Shown here: positions 35,003 through 46,115 of the stretch, in pieces
Layout of the letters: each line of letters begins with the position of its first letter
Numbering within the stretch: position 1 is the first letter of the stretch
Origin: Catonia carolina
Taxonomy: Eukaryota; Arthropoda; Insecta; Hemiptera; Achilidae
Reading direction: 5' to 3'
DNA length: 64,000 nt
Assembly: GCA_035578175.1 (NCBI GenBank)
Contig: JAQMRL010000002.1
Span: 96,326,748 to 96,390,747, forward strand
Notes under the pieces: generated by a model
The model's database searches: none
The model's input: only the letters and a program-made list of their open reading frames with translations
What the model was told of the DNA's origin: nothing
Program-made: the position numbers and the translations under genes

Positions 35003-35428
35003 AACTATTGTCACCCACATCTGTTACTCCAGTATTCCTTGTCTCCTGATTCATATTCCTTTCGTCAACATCGGCTTCGTCACAACTATTGTCACCTACA
35101 TCTGTTACTCCAGTATCCCTTGTCTCCTGATTCATATTCATGTCATCAATATCGGCTTCATCTTTGTCTTCATTCTCTGACGAATCATATTCTTCACCCT
35201 CATCAGCTTTCTTTCCTCTTTTAGCTGGAGTCATCTTCTTTTCAGCTGCAGAAGAAGCAACCTCGAACAGATATGAATCCGGATTACGTCCTTCATCTTT
35301 TAAAGCCCTCTGAAGTCGTTCCATGAGTACAGCTTTCACACCTTTGATTTCTATATCTCGTTTTCTGAGCTCTACCTTTAACTCTGGTACACGAAGATCT
35401 ATTAAATTTTTTTCTCAATCTCCGACAT
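34418..35428 (-). pseudogene. gag N-terminal region: SAP-like, acidic, poly-Asn, coiled coil
   Basis: This is the upstream part of the same gag gene. A start codon at 35428 is separated from the rest by a one-base frameshift in a homopolymer (35407-35413). The following ~35 residues (LRVPELKVELRKRD, then GVKAVLMERL) fit the SAP DNA-binding helix-extended-helix fold. Next come an acidic linker with two copies of NQETR.TGVTDVGDNS, a poly-Asn run from a TTA microsatellite (34968-34999), and a long heptad region made of ~21-residue repeats (LIENLNSKIDR...KQ). A second one-base frameshift lies in a C5 run at 34865-34869. From there the frame continues open into the capsid-like part below 34417. 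A SAP-like head on a gypsy Gag is unusual. Confidence 0.7.
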
Positions 35429-35556
35429 AATTATTCTTTCTTTTATTCATAGACTCTTTTGCAGATTCTGATTTATGATTTCAATCACAAGTTTCATAAA
35501 TTCTCCTATATAGATTTACTTTCATAGATTCTTGGACAGATTCTTTTACAGATTCT

Positions 35557-35580
35557 GTACCCCACCAGGGATGCCAAATT
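35557..35580 (-). other. Primer-binding-site-like sequence beside LTR2
   Basis: On the minus strand the LTR is followed by AATT and TGGCATCCCTGGTGGGG, starting with the TGG expected to pair with a tRNA CCA end. LTR3 and LTR4 are followed by TGGCATCCCTTGTGGGG. I could not match it to a specific tRNA. Confidence 0.55.
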
Positions 35581-36212
35581 TGTAATATAATCAAATAATA
35601 TTGTATTGTTTATGGGTTGTTTAACAGCTTTCAAGTTTGATTTTATTATTATTATTATTATTATCGTATCCCTTATTTTCCTTCAATAAAACATTATTCA
35701 CAACAAATCATTATAGGTTTTATTCAATTAATATATTTTATTAATTACAATCTTAATTGTTACGTAACTCAATTAATTTGCTTTCACAAACTCTGAACGA
35801 TTCAAATATTTTCTTTCAATTCTCCTATTAGACGAATGTCTTCACCAATGTTTTTACACATCTGCCATTAAAAAACTACCAGATAATCACTGTTATTATA
35901 AAGTTGAATAATTTGTGTCTCTTTAATAACATGAACGTTGCTGGATAAACTATTTAATGTTCTAATATATATTTTATTTTATTTTTTAAGAACAAATGTG
36001 GGACCTCCTCCTCCTTTCAATATCCAGGCCCCACTAATTCATTTTACAATTTCTTCCCCTTCCTTTAGTTGTCTAGCAACCAGATTTTGTTTATAAGTTT
36101 CTTAAAATTAAATTATTTTTTATTATTTATTTTCCACCAGCTGGGTCTATTTACATTTACTTCAGACCAAAACATAAACAAAGCCAGGTGTCAATGATTT
36201 TGAATCGTCACA
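35581..36212 (-). repeat. LTR2
   Basis: 632 bp, TGTAATATAAT ... CGTCACA. It carries long-element variants in most of its length but ends CGTCACA like LTR3 and LTR4, so it may be a recombinant LTR. Confidence 0.9.
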
Positions 36213-37132
36213 AATTATGCTACTACTTTTCTCCTTGTTTTGTACATCACTTTTGGTTGAATGGCTGCTTCCTTTCCTAGTCTCATCAGAATTAGAAGCT
36301 GAACTGCTGCTAGTGCTAACTTGTGTTGGTATTTTTTTATCATCCTCAGTTCTATTTAAAATTGATACCCTTCGATTTACACTATTTCTTTTTCCTTCTG
36401 GCGATTTTAAACAGTTTTGACTGGCACTGGCATAACTACTTGTTTCTACTTATACATTATCTCCATCTGGTTTAATATTTTCAGTTAATATTTCATCATT
36501 TTTACTACTTACTGATTTATTTTTTAATATACTTTCCCTTGTTTCTACTATATCATTATTTTCATCTGGTTTAATATTTTCAGTCAATATTTTATCATCT
36601 TTACTATTTACTGATATGTCTATGGTTAATTTATCCACTTTATTGATTAAATTTTCTATTAAATTTTTATTTTCTTCAGCCTGTTGTTTTCCCTGTCTAT
36701 CTATTTTACTGTTTAAATTTTCTATTAAATTTTTATTCTCTTCAGCCTGTTGTTTTCGCTGTTTATCTATTCTATCTATCTTACTGTTTAAATTTTCTAT
36801 TAAATTTTTATTCTATTCAGCTAATAACAACATGAGTTGTTGTAACATGTTTGTATTATTATTATCATTATTATTATTATTACTATAACTATTGTCACCT
36901 ACATCTGTTACTCCAGTATTCCTTGTCTCCTGATTCATATTCCTTTCGTCAACATCAGCTCCGTCATTAAGATTCTTTTACATAAATTCTTTTACATATT
37001 CTTTTACATATTTTTTACATATTCTTTTACATATTCTTTTACAAACAGTCGGACGTTAAACCAAAAAAAAAAAAAAAAAAAAATTACGTAGATTCTTTTA
37101 CATAATCTGTTCCCCACAAGGGATGCCAAATT
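36213..37132 (-). mobile_element. Short internal unit 1 (gag-only deletion derivative)
   Basis: About 920 bp. The minus strand carries a Ser-rich segment, a segment with repeated ILTENIKPD, and the same coiled-coil repeats as the long element's gag, but no pol. The end near LTR3 holds a 12-base tandem repeat (ATTCTTTTACAT, ~36969-37045), an A20 run and a PBS-like TGGCATCCC. It cannot code a working gag. Confidence 0.8.
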
Positions 37133-37765
37133 TGTAATATAATCAAATTATAATTGTATTCTTTATTGGTTGTTTAACAGCTTTCAAGTTTGATTTTATT
37201 ATTATTATTATTATTATCTTGTCCCTTATTTTCCTTCAGTAAAACATTATTCACATCAAATCATTATAGGTTTTATTCAATTAATATATCTTATTAATTA
37301 CAATCTTAATTGTTACGTAACTCGATTAATTTGCTTCCACAAACTCTGAACGATTCAAATATGTTCTTTCAATTCTCCTATTAGACGAATGTCTTCACCA
37401 ATGTTTTTACACATCTGCCATTAAAAAACTACCAGATAATCACTGTTATTATAAAGTTGAATAATTTGTGTCTCTTCAATAACATGAACGTTGCTGGATA
37501 AACTATTTAATGTTCTAATATATATTTTATTTTATTTTTTAAGAACAAATGTGGGACCTCCTCCTCCTTTCAATATCCAGGCCCCACTAAATCATTTTAC
37601 AATTTCTTACCCTTCCTTTAGTTGTCTAGCAACCAGATTTTGTTTATAAGTTTCTTAAAATTAAATTATTTTTTATTATTTATTTTCCACCAGCTGGGTC
37701 TATTTACATTTACTTCAGACCAAAACATAAACAAAGCCAGGTGTCAATGATTTTGAATCGTCACA
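37133..37765 (-). repeat. LTR3
   Basis: 633 bp; short-element variants (CTCGATTAAT, TTCTTACCC). Confidence 0.9.
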
Positions 37766-38682
37766 AATTATGCTACTACTTTTCTCCTTGTTTTGTACAT
37801 CACTTTTGGTTGAATGGCTGCTTCCTTTCCTAGTCTCATCAGAATTAGAAGCTGAACTGCTGCTAGTGCTAACTTGTGTTGGTATTTTTTTATCATCCTC
37901 AGTTCTATTTAAAATTGATACCCTTCGATTTACACTATTTCTTTTTCCTTCTGGCGATTTTAAACAGTTTTGACTGGCACTGGCATAACTACTTGTTTCT
38001 ACTTATACATTATCTCCATCTGGTTTAATATTTTCAGTTAATATTTCATCATTTTTACTACTTACTGATTTATTTTTTAATATACTTTCCCTTGTTTCTA
38101 CTATATCATTATTTTCATCTGGTTTAATATTTTCAGTCAATATTTTATCATCTTTACTATTTACTGATATGTCTATGGTTAATTTATCCACTTTATTGAT
38201 TAAATTTTCTATTAAATTTTTATTTTCTTCAGCCTGTTGTTTTCCCTGTCTATCTATTTTACTGTTTAAATTTTCTATTAAATTTTTATTCTCTTCAGCC
38301 TGTTGTTTTCGCTGTTTATCTATTCTATCTATCTTACTGTTTAAATTTTCTATTAAATTTTTATTCTATTCAGCTAATAACAACATGAGTTGTTGTAACA
38401 TGTTTGTATTATTATTATCATTATTATTATTATTACTATAACTATTGTCACCTACATCTGTTACTCCAGTATTCCTTGTCTCCTGATTCATATTCCTTTC
38501 GTCAACATCAGCTCCGTCATTAAGATTCTTTTACATAAATTCTTTTACATATTCTTTTACATATTTTTTACATATTCTTTTACATATTCTTTTACAAACA
38601 GTCGGACGTTAAACCAAAAAAAAAAAAAAAAAATTACGTAGATTCTTTTACATAATCTGTTCCCCACAAGGGATGCCAAATT
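37766..38682 (-). mobile_element. Short internal unit 2, near-identical to unit 1
   Basis: A copy of 36213-37132 shifted by 1553 bases. The only clear difference is a shorter A run, so the duplication is recent. Confidence 0.85.
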
Positions 38683-39315
38683 TGTAATATAATCAAATTA
38701 TAATTGTATTCTTTATTGGTTGTTTAACAGCTTTCAAGTTTGATTTTATTATTATTATTATTATTATCTTGTCCCTTATTTTCCTTCAGTAAAACATTAT
38801 TCACATCAAATCATTATAGGTTTTATTCAATTAATATATCTTATTAATTACAATCTTAATTGTTACGTAACTCGATTAATTTGCTTCCACAAACTCTGAA
38901 CGATTCAAATATGTTCTTTCAATTCTCCTATTAGACGAATGTCTTCACCAATGTTTTTACACATCTGCCATTAAAAAACTACCAGATAATCACTGTTATT
39001 ATAAAGTTGAATAATTTGTGTCTCTTCAATAACTTGAACGTTGCTGGATATACTATTTAATGTTCTAATATATATTTTATTTTATTTTTTAAGAACAAAT
39101 GTGGGACCTCCTCCTCCTTTCAATATCCAGGCCCCACTAAATCATTTTACAATTTCTTACCCTTCCTTTAGTTGTCTAGCAACCAGATTTTGTTTATAAG
39201 TTTCTTAAAATTAAATTATTTTTTATTATTTATTTTCCACCAGCTGGGTCTATTTACATTTACTTCAGACCAAAACATAAACCAAGCCAGGTGTCAATGA
39301 TTTTGAATCGTCACA
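38683..39315 (-). repeat. LTR4 (outer 5' LTR)
   Basis: 633 bp, nearly the same as LTR3 (a few substitutions, e.g. AACTTGAACG for AACATGAACG). Followed by the AGGA target duplication. Confidence 0.9.
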
Positions 39316-39319
39316 AGGA
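39316..39319. repeat. Target duplication AGGA, right
   Basis: AGGA directly follows LTR4 and matches 31436-31439. Confidence 0.8.
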
Positions 39320-41690
39320 ATAAATACACATTGGTACGCAAAGATCTCGTGGCCATTGCCTACATGGCAGTGTTACCGTTGCAGTGTTGTGTGCACATGG
39401 ATTTGAGTATTTAGTCAAATTTTGAAAAATATTGTTTTGCAGTCTCGTCAGTTGTTGAAATTTTGAGGTATTTGTTTTATATTCAGCTGGAGAGGTAACG
39501 TCTATTTGTTCCACTATTGAGAACGCTAAATTTTCCTTTGTACGGCTGAGAATAGATTCTGAGGATTCGTCAAAGCATCATCAGGGTGTGATTCATGGTA
39601 ACGTTAATATTTCATTCATTTAATTTTTCTAGAAAAAATCACCAATGTGATGCAAAAAATAATAATGTTTTACGAATACGTGACACGGGTGAATCCGTCG
39701 AGATTATCAACCTGAAGTACTTTCTAGATAAGAAAACAAAGGGGCATGGTTCAGTTCATGGTTCAAGGTTGCAAAGAAAAACCAAAGCTAAAAACAGGAA
39801 AGACTTGGAGTGTGGAGAGGAAAGAGCAACACACAACGCATGAGTAAGTACTAAGTGCACAGCTCAAGGAAGATAACAGAAGAATTGACGTGGTCTTTAG
39901 TTGGCCGAATAAAAAAAAATGTTTCATGAAGTTTTTTGAGTTTTACCATATATAATAAAAAAAATTCATAAACTTTTCCTTTTGAAGTAAATTTTTCAAA
40001 TAGTTCTGAAGGCAATAGTTTATTTTGGTATTTAGTTATAAATAGCATTAGGTTATTTATTACAGAAGTACCAATACATTTATTAAACTGGAGTTCTAAT
40101 TTTGTACAGAATCGCAAAAGGTTAGTAACTATAAATTAAGGTGAAAATCTAATGGAAAAAATAACACCTTTTAAAGGGTAAATATATACTACATATGAAG
40201 TAAATAAGATTCTGAATTGTTTAACAAAACTTACAGGTTATAAAAATGATTGTTTAATTTTTTTCATACAATTTTAACATGTATTTTACATAATTATTTT
40301 TTTTGTTCCTGCCATACATCTAATTGCTTTGTTCTGAGTTTTAAAAGCTCTTTCCGTACTATCCTGTGACGAAGTACTCGAAAATAATGTGGCATATTGG
40401 ACTCGAGATGGGATGAAACAACCTTAATCTGACAATTACCCTGGATGATAAATTATTTTACCGTAGATTTTATTTGTATAAAAATTCTAGTAACTTCATT
40501 GTTTGTATTTGTTCTAGGATATCATGAATAAAGTTCTACTACTGTATTAACTCTCACATTATGTTAATGTCCATGACAGTAGATGCCCAATAAATTTAAT
40601 AAACATAAATCATAATTATCTTGATATATTCCACAAATTCGTACTTTCAGTTCCATCATTTGTCTGCATACCATGTTTGCAAGATTTAAAAAACAAGGAG
40701 TAATTTCTCAACGGCAGGGCTAAACGATATTCTAGAGAATGGAATTCTTAAAGATGGTTCTTAAGTAAATAATCATTTCACTTTAGAAATTAAAATCAAT
40801 AGTCTTTTTCCATTACTGAAGTTATTTGAGAAACCATCAGAAAAACTTTTACAAAAATGTAGGCGATTCTTCATAATTTGAAAGGATTCAATAAGTTGAA
40901 AACCGTAGGCCTAAACAAGCTCTTTATTCAGATGTATTCAAGAGAAACCTATTTTTATCACAACCAAAAAGTTAAAACCAATATCCGGTGAGAATATTTT
41001 TCATACATAAAATTTTTATCGTTTATTTGTTGATTTTATTATATTCGACAGACAATTTTCTTACAATTTAGTTCCAAAATTTTTGTAGAGCTATTCAACA
41101 GTTAAAATGAATTTGTCAAAGATTTACCATTAACGTTTAGGCTTACCATAACAATATAACACGCACTGTTAGTATTTAGTGGGCTTAATCATTGTTTTAT
41201 CTTTATTCAATGAATAACCCATCTTGTGTACCGGAATATCACAATGGTTAAGCGTTTACCATTACATACTGACTCAGGTCAAGAAGAGGCTGTTTAGTTC
41301 CTTTGCTAAGCTGGGTGAACTGATCCAGTTAGGTCTCCGCTCACTAATAGGCTCTAATTGACAACGGATTACTGCTTACGTTGATGTAACAAAGCTAGTT
41401 CTACACAGCCAAATAAGTACAAAGGAAGCATTTGCTATTGTCTTTGACTAAAGAAGCCTATATTCTCATATATAGACTCATACTCATGAGTCATGAATTT
41501 ATTCGCAGTTTACTATTACCCTTTAGGAAGGAGCCAAAAATTTATTATAAACAGAAATATTTATACAGAATTTAACGTTGCGGGAAGATAAATAATTCCT
41601 TCTTAAGAAAATGATTATAAATTCAATTTATTACCTCAGTTGAGTCTTATGTAATTAATTCAAGAATGAACAAAACGCATTAACGAGAAA
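39320..41690. other. No firm gene; weak exon-like stretch near 39443-39596
   Basis: TTGCAG precedes 39443 and donor-like G|GTAACG follows 39497 and 39596. Two different frames are open across these pieces, so no consistent model emerges. An 82-codon ORF at 39595-39843 has no recognisable domain. The remainder to 41690 is AT-rich without identifiable features. Confidence 0.3.
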
Positions 41691-41699
41691 CTTTGGACG

Positions 41700-42290
41700 C
41701 TAGACGTAAACAACCTGTATTCGTTGATTTCCAGATCTTTTAAGCTCCCACTTCATCTAAAACTACTAGTTTATAAGTGTTACCTTAGACCCGTTTGGAT
41801 AAATAGCAGCCAAATTTACTGTTGTCCCAAACCGTCGGTAATTTTGAACATACAACGCTTTCAGTCCAAACAATTAAGACAGGTAACTAGTGCTCCCTTT
41901 TACGTAACGAACGATACACTACACACATACTTAAACGTCCCGTACATCAACGATGTGTTCCTACGCACATACACGCGATTTAAAAAGAAATTACCCAATA
42001 ATCCAAACTAGCTCATTGTTGACCTAGATTTACCTACTGCCCCTATACGAAGACTAAAACGACTCTGGAGTTGCGATATCATGAGACGTCAAAATTAAAG
42101 AAAAACGAAATAAAATAAGTAAATAATAAATTAACTAAATAATGAACAAACTTAATGATTACGGTTGGAGTACTGTCAATGGGCAGCAATCTCCTCATTG
42201 TCTAAAAACTTGTCAATATTTGTATCCTTTTTTCATAAAATTTGCTTGTTGTTAATTTTATACAGTTACAAATAAAAATATCTTGTATAG
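41700..42290 (+). pseudogene. jockey-clade LINE, 5'-truncated 3' end
   Basis: The plus strand reads the RT C-terminus LHLKLLVYKCYLRPVW, IQRFQSKQLRQVTSAPFYV, a stop, then RRLKRLWSCD before the final stop. It is followed by a 3' UTR containing GCTTGTTGTTAATTTTATAC and CAGTTACAAATAAA, which matches the 3' UTR of the intact element at 56.3 kb. It is thus a close relative that inserted truncated and has since acquired stops. Confidence 0.8.
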
Positions 42291-42394
42291 TCAAAAAAGA
42301 TGAATTAATAAGAAGGAACGCAAAAATTTAATTATTTAGATGTGTTTGGTGGGTTCACTCATCACTGTGGCAGTGAAAAGTAAACTTTGTCAGA

Positions 42395-42600
42395 AACGGA
42401 TTATAACTTGCTAAGAAGAGAGATTTTAAGGAGGACTTACGGACCATTAAGGAAAGGAGAAACCTAAATGATACGTAAAAATGAGGAATTTAATACTCTC
42501 ACTGATGGTAGGATAATAGTCAAACCAAAGGTTGAGATGCTGGCGGCACATTGAGCGAAAGGAGCCAACTAATAGAGCTAAACGATCAGTGGTGATGAAT
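42395..42600 (+). pseudogene. LINE reverse transcriptase C-terminal fragment
   Basis: The plus strand reads EREILRRTYGPLRKGET, a stop, MIRKNEEFNTL and IIVKPKVEMLAAH. This resembles the 'ERKILRRIYGP...W.RIR.N.EL...IV..IK..RL.WLGH' C-termini of RTE-like insect LINEs. Stops and missing upstream motifs show it is a relic. Confidence 0.55.
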
Positions 42601-42939
42601 TAAAATATTTTTAAAATACTTGTATGCATATAATTAATGTTAATATTAAAGAAAAAATACAGAACTTCATCATAGATACTTAATATAAGTGTGTTGGTCA
42701 ACGGTAAAATAGGGTTGCTTGAACTTTGAAGGATTCATAGGAAGCAGAAGAATCAGAAAAATTTATTGATGAAATTTCATTGGATTGAAAATTAAAACAG
42801 TTTACCAGCACGGCAGATTTGTTGAAATACTTTTACTCTGCAATTGACATCTTCATTTAATTCGAAAGTTCTAACTTTGTAATGAAATTCAATGGTTTTA
42901 CACAAGTTTGATTTGTATCAATTATACCTCAACCTCTTC

Positions 42940-43205
42940 TTCACGTTTTTTTTAGCTTTAATTTTTATTATGGTACTGTATATTGTGCTGCACAACTTCC
43001 GTATATGATACTTAAATGGCGGTAGGGAATTTCACTTTAAGGAAAAGAGGTACCCGTGAAATGTACAATACAAGGACGCGGTTAGCCCCTTTACTGTCGG
43101 AATTTTTAAATCGTCGTGGAGGGTTTTATTGCTTACATAAAAAGGGGCGCCAAAAGCAAGTCGTAAGAATTTTGATTGAAAGGCCTGGATCGACTTTAAT
43201 AATTA
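42940..43205 (-). pseudogene. jockey-clade LINE fragment, second family
   Basis: The minus strand reads FQSKFLRLAFGAPFYVSNKT, LHDDLKIPTVKGLTASLY, then jumps to a 3' UTR block (GGTACCTCTTTTCC) shared with 57.1 kb. The last ~40 codons are deleted. Confidence 0.65.
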
Positions 43206-43384
43206 CTTATTATTTATTTGACAGAGCATGAAAGAAGAAATAAGTATCTTTTTAAAAGTCCTAGACCACAAGGTCAGGTGAAATTGTAATATCGTTACAC
43301 CCATACATAAAACTCAGTAAATTGAAATTAAATGTTATAGCTTGGTACTGAACAGTATCTTACAAACTATGCTTGCTGAGTCAG

Positions 43385-43520
43385 TATCACTAAGATGTGG
43401 TCAGTGAACCTGGGCTTATATGCCAAAGGCCCCTTGTTCAATTGCCGGTCATGTCTGGCATTTTTCAGAACTTATTCTTATCCGTCACTAATTACGTTCT
43501 ACAATATAGTTTTAATGTAC
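43385..43520 (+). mobile_element. SINE family 1-like fragment
   Basis: A decayed tRNA-like head with a B-box-like TTGTTCAATTGCC, followed by body-like sequence. A weak match. Confidence 0.35.
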
Positions 43521-43549
43521 GTAACATGTTATACATAAAAAAAGAATTA

Positions 43550-43760
43550 GATAAATTTTCCCACAAGGGATTGCCATATTTAGAACAAAAATAATTAATA
43601 AATTAGCCCACTTAACTTCCCATAATGGGATCAACAAATATTTAAAATAATTACTTTAAAGTCATGGTTTCCAAAGAATAACGAGAAGGAATGGAAAAGT
43701 GTCATCCGATGCAGAATAATGAAATAAACAATAATATTAATGATACAGGATATAATTATT
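43550..43760 (-). repeat. Degenerate LTR-end-like sequence
   Basis: CCCACAAGGGATTGCCA and, about 65 bases on, CCCATAATGGGATC resemble the PBS/LTR junction block at 44871-44960, in the same order and spacing. It is probably an old relative of the 44.9-kb LTR. Confidence 0.3.
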
Positions 43761-43910
43761 TTAATGATATTTAGTTGCAAGAAAATCGAATATAAAAAAC
43801 AAGCAAATTTATTACAGATTTAAAATTTATATCATTTTTAAATAAAAATCTGATTAAAATAGATGTTGTCTTTTGTTAATGTTACTATAAAAAAACAAAG
43901 TTAAAATACA

Positions 43911-44545
43911 AGTACTGGACAAAATGAACGCATTATGTAAGATTTTGGGCTAAGTGCAAACAAATAATTTTCTTCAATGTTCCAGGTTAATTTCTGTTAC
44001 TCTTATTCTTTGTATAATAATTTTAAAGCAATGTTTAATATTTTTTAACAAAAAAATAGAGTTTTAAATTTGATTTACGGTAATCTAATGATAAAAAATA
44101 AGATAAATTAGCTTTAAAAACACAAAATTTTATTTAACACAAACGGAAGGGTTATTTACAGTATTGAATTTCTTCCATATTTAGTTCATAAATAATGAAA
44201 AAAATTAAAATGAAATGATTATTATGTGATTAGTGATTATTATAATGAATAAGTAATTCAATATTAAGTACAGCTCCCTTTTGCCTTGATTAGAGCTAGC
44301 ATCCGTCTCGGCATTCCTTGATACAAATTTTGGATTTCTTCCTGGTCGATTTTCTCCCATTCTTCTTTCTCCACATGACAAAACTGAAAAAGATTCACTG
44401 CTTTACGTTGACGAACTCTTTTTTTAAGCATACCTAACCAAAACGTGTTTAGTAAAATTTAAGTCTAGGGTGTTGGCTGGCCAGATCATACGGTTAATAC
44501 CTATTTCATCAAGATACTGTGAAACCATTTAAAATCTTTTAAAGT
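43911..44545 (-). pseudogene. Tc1-type transposon relic, transposase C-terminus
   Basis: The minus strand reads IWPANTLDLN (the WPA.SPDLNP segment next to the last catalytic residue), then, after a frameshift, EKEEWEKIDQEEIQNLYQGM and PRRMLALIKAKG to a stop near 44275. At 43912 lies a Tc1-like terminal sequence (CAAGTACTGGACAAAATG). Upstream catalytic parts and the other end are not found. Confidence 0.6.
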
Positions 44546-44814
44546 GATGCGTTAACTTTGTCTACGACCGTATCTACCGAACTTAAAAAAAAGATAGCTA
44601 TCGCTTCTGATCTTGATCTGAACGCCACTCAAATAAAAAAAACTGCCACTTTAACTGATCTGCTACTGAGTCTGAAACACTTCAGTCAAACTGTGTTCTA
44701 TTTAACATCATAGGTATGTCCCACTGGTGCTGATATGATCCTATAGAATTTCTTCATTCAATTCTTTGCATGGAACGTGTAAAAATACGTCAGAAACTTT
44801 GGATCTACATGTCA

Positions 44815-44860
44815 TTTTTTAATCCCTAACGTGAGTATGTTGCAATCTGTTCAATTCAGA
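44815..44860 (-). mobile_element. SINE family 2 copy B, 3' tail (split by an LTR)
   Basis: CTGTTCAATTCAGA matches the tail of the SINE at 49.1 kb. The SINE resumes at 45898 after the LTR. Confidence 0.65.
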
Positions 44861-45897
44861 TGTCGAGTAATCCCCACAAGGGATGCAAAATTTTGTCGTG
44901 GCTATTAATTAAAATATTAATTTTCCACAAAGAGATGCCAAAAATTTGTCGAAACATTTAATTAAAATAATGAATTTATTATTATCATTTAAATTACTAT
45001 GATCCAAAGGTTTGAAATTAGTAGTTCGGTAGTGATTTGTGTCATGCAGAAAGTGGACTTCAGGACAAATGACTGATAACAAACTCATTTGTATATAAAA
45101 TATTTAATGATAATTTAATTAAATGTATAGAAATTATTATTATATGACTAATACACTTTTAAAATGACCTAAAAAATACATTATATAATCGAGACTTACA
45201 TGCGTCCGGACTCCACTGATACACATTTATTAACCTCATAAAACAAATAATACATTTACATTTAAATAATTAATAAAAAAAAATATTGTAAAAATTTACT
45301 TATTTATTATATAATCAACTGACTCTATTTTCACAAAGCTATATAAAATAATACATACTTAATTTCACATGTTACAATTACAATAGAACCCGTTACAAAA
45401 AAAACACATCTGCACGATTCTGAAGATGGAAGCCGAGTCCCGCTTCGCTCTCCAGGCATAACCGCTGAAATCCCCTTCCCGTTAACAATCAATTAGCCTG
45501 ACCAATCAGCGATCTATATTCATGTTCCACTACTTATTAATTTGAGATTTTAAATTTAACAGTTACATCTTTCTGGAAGATTCTACTCCCACTTCTACAC
45601 CAAAGTTCGTTACTTGTTGTTGTCAGAGAAAAAATACGTTATGCTATTATTAATAATTAATGACTTGCGTCCTGTTATTGTTTTGTTATAAAAATTTATT
45701 GCATCCTGTTTCTTTTAACTTAATGTATTACATACTAAATATTGTATTTATTTTAAAATGAGTTTGTTACCGATAAATCTTACATTTAATAATATTTTCA
45801 ACTTATAAATTAATATTAAAACCTAAAATCTATTTACTTAATAAATAAAATAAAATATGATAAAATAAAATAAGTTTAATTGAAAAGGCATACTACA
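44861..45897 (-). mobile_element. Solo LTR-like element, 1037 bp, inserted in a SINE
   Basis: The element starts TGTCGAG and ends CTACA on the plus strand, i.e. TG...CA on either strand, and is flanked by CAGA at 44857-44860 and 45898-45901. The flanking sequences rejoin into an intact SINE family-2 segment when compared with 49.1 kb, which confirms the ends. The first 90 bases hold three TGTCG ends separated by PBS-like spacers (CCCCACAAGGGATGC and CCACAAAGAGATGCC). So it looks like repeated LTR-end/primer-site units ahead of the main LTR. A moderately GC-rich segment at 45420-45490 may be its promoter/leader. Confidence 0.7.
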
Positions 45898-46115
45898 CAG
45901 AGCAATAAGCAACCCCATGGCCCAATTAGTTAAGGATGATGTATAGGTTGTGTAAATGAAGTGTTGTCTTATACAGACCCAGTCTGACCATTCCTGAGAG
46001 AGTATGGTTAATAAACCTCAACCATCAAAGTACATCGGTAACAACTATCTAGTATTCAAATCCGCATAAAAATAACCACCTTAACCAGGAACGTTCGTTC
46101 TGGTACATGTGAAAT
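45898..46115 (-). mobile_element. SINE family 2 copy B, main body
   Basis: AGCAATAAGCAACCCCATGG and the following body match 49120 onward. The TAGTATTCAAATCCG segment matches the copy at 8.4 kb. The tRNA-like head is partly deleted. Confidence 0.7.

Larger units (their letters stand above)
31440..39315 (-). mobile_element. Tandem gypsy-type array: four LTRs, three internal regions
   Basis: The order on the map is LTR1, a long internal region with gag/pol (32088-35580), LTR2, a short internal unit, LTR3, a near-identical short unit, LTR4. Coding is on the minus strand, so LTR4 is the 5'-most. Only the outermost ends carry a target duplication (AGGA), so the array occupies one integration site. 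It was probably enlarged by LTR-LTR unequal exchange, or entered as a concatemer. LTR1 and LTR2 share variants (e.g. TTCTTCCCC) that differ in LTR3 and LTR4 (TTCTTACCC). So two distinct source elements contributed. Confidence 0.9.

Noticed and set aside
34961..35224. Tyr- and His-rich plus-strand ORF
   Set aside because: It is the antisense shadow of the gag linker and TTA microsatellite.
36616..36888. Leu/Ser/Phe-rich plus-strand ORF repeated at 38169
   Set aside because: Antisense of the coiled-coil repeats in the short units; the repetition comes from the array duplication.
39595..39843. 82-codon plus-strand ORF
   Set aside because: Basic, low-information sequence with no family resemblance; not called as a gene.
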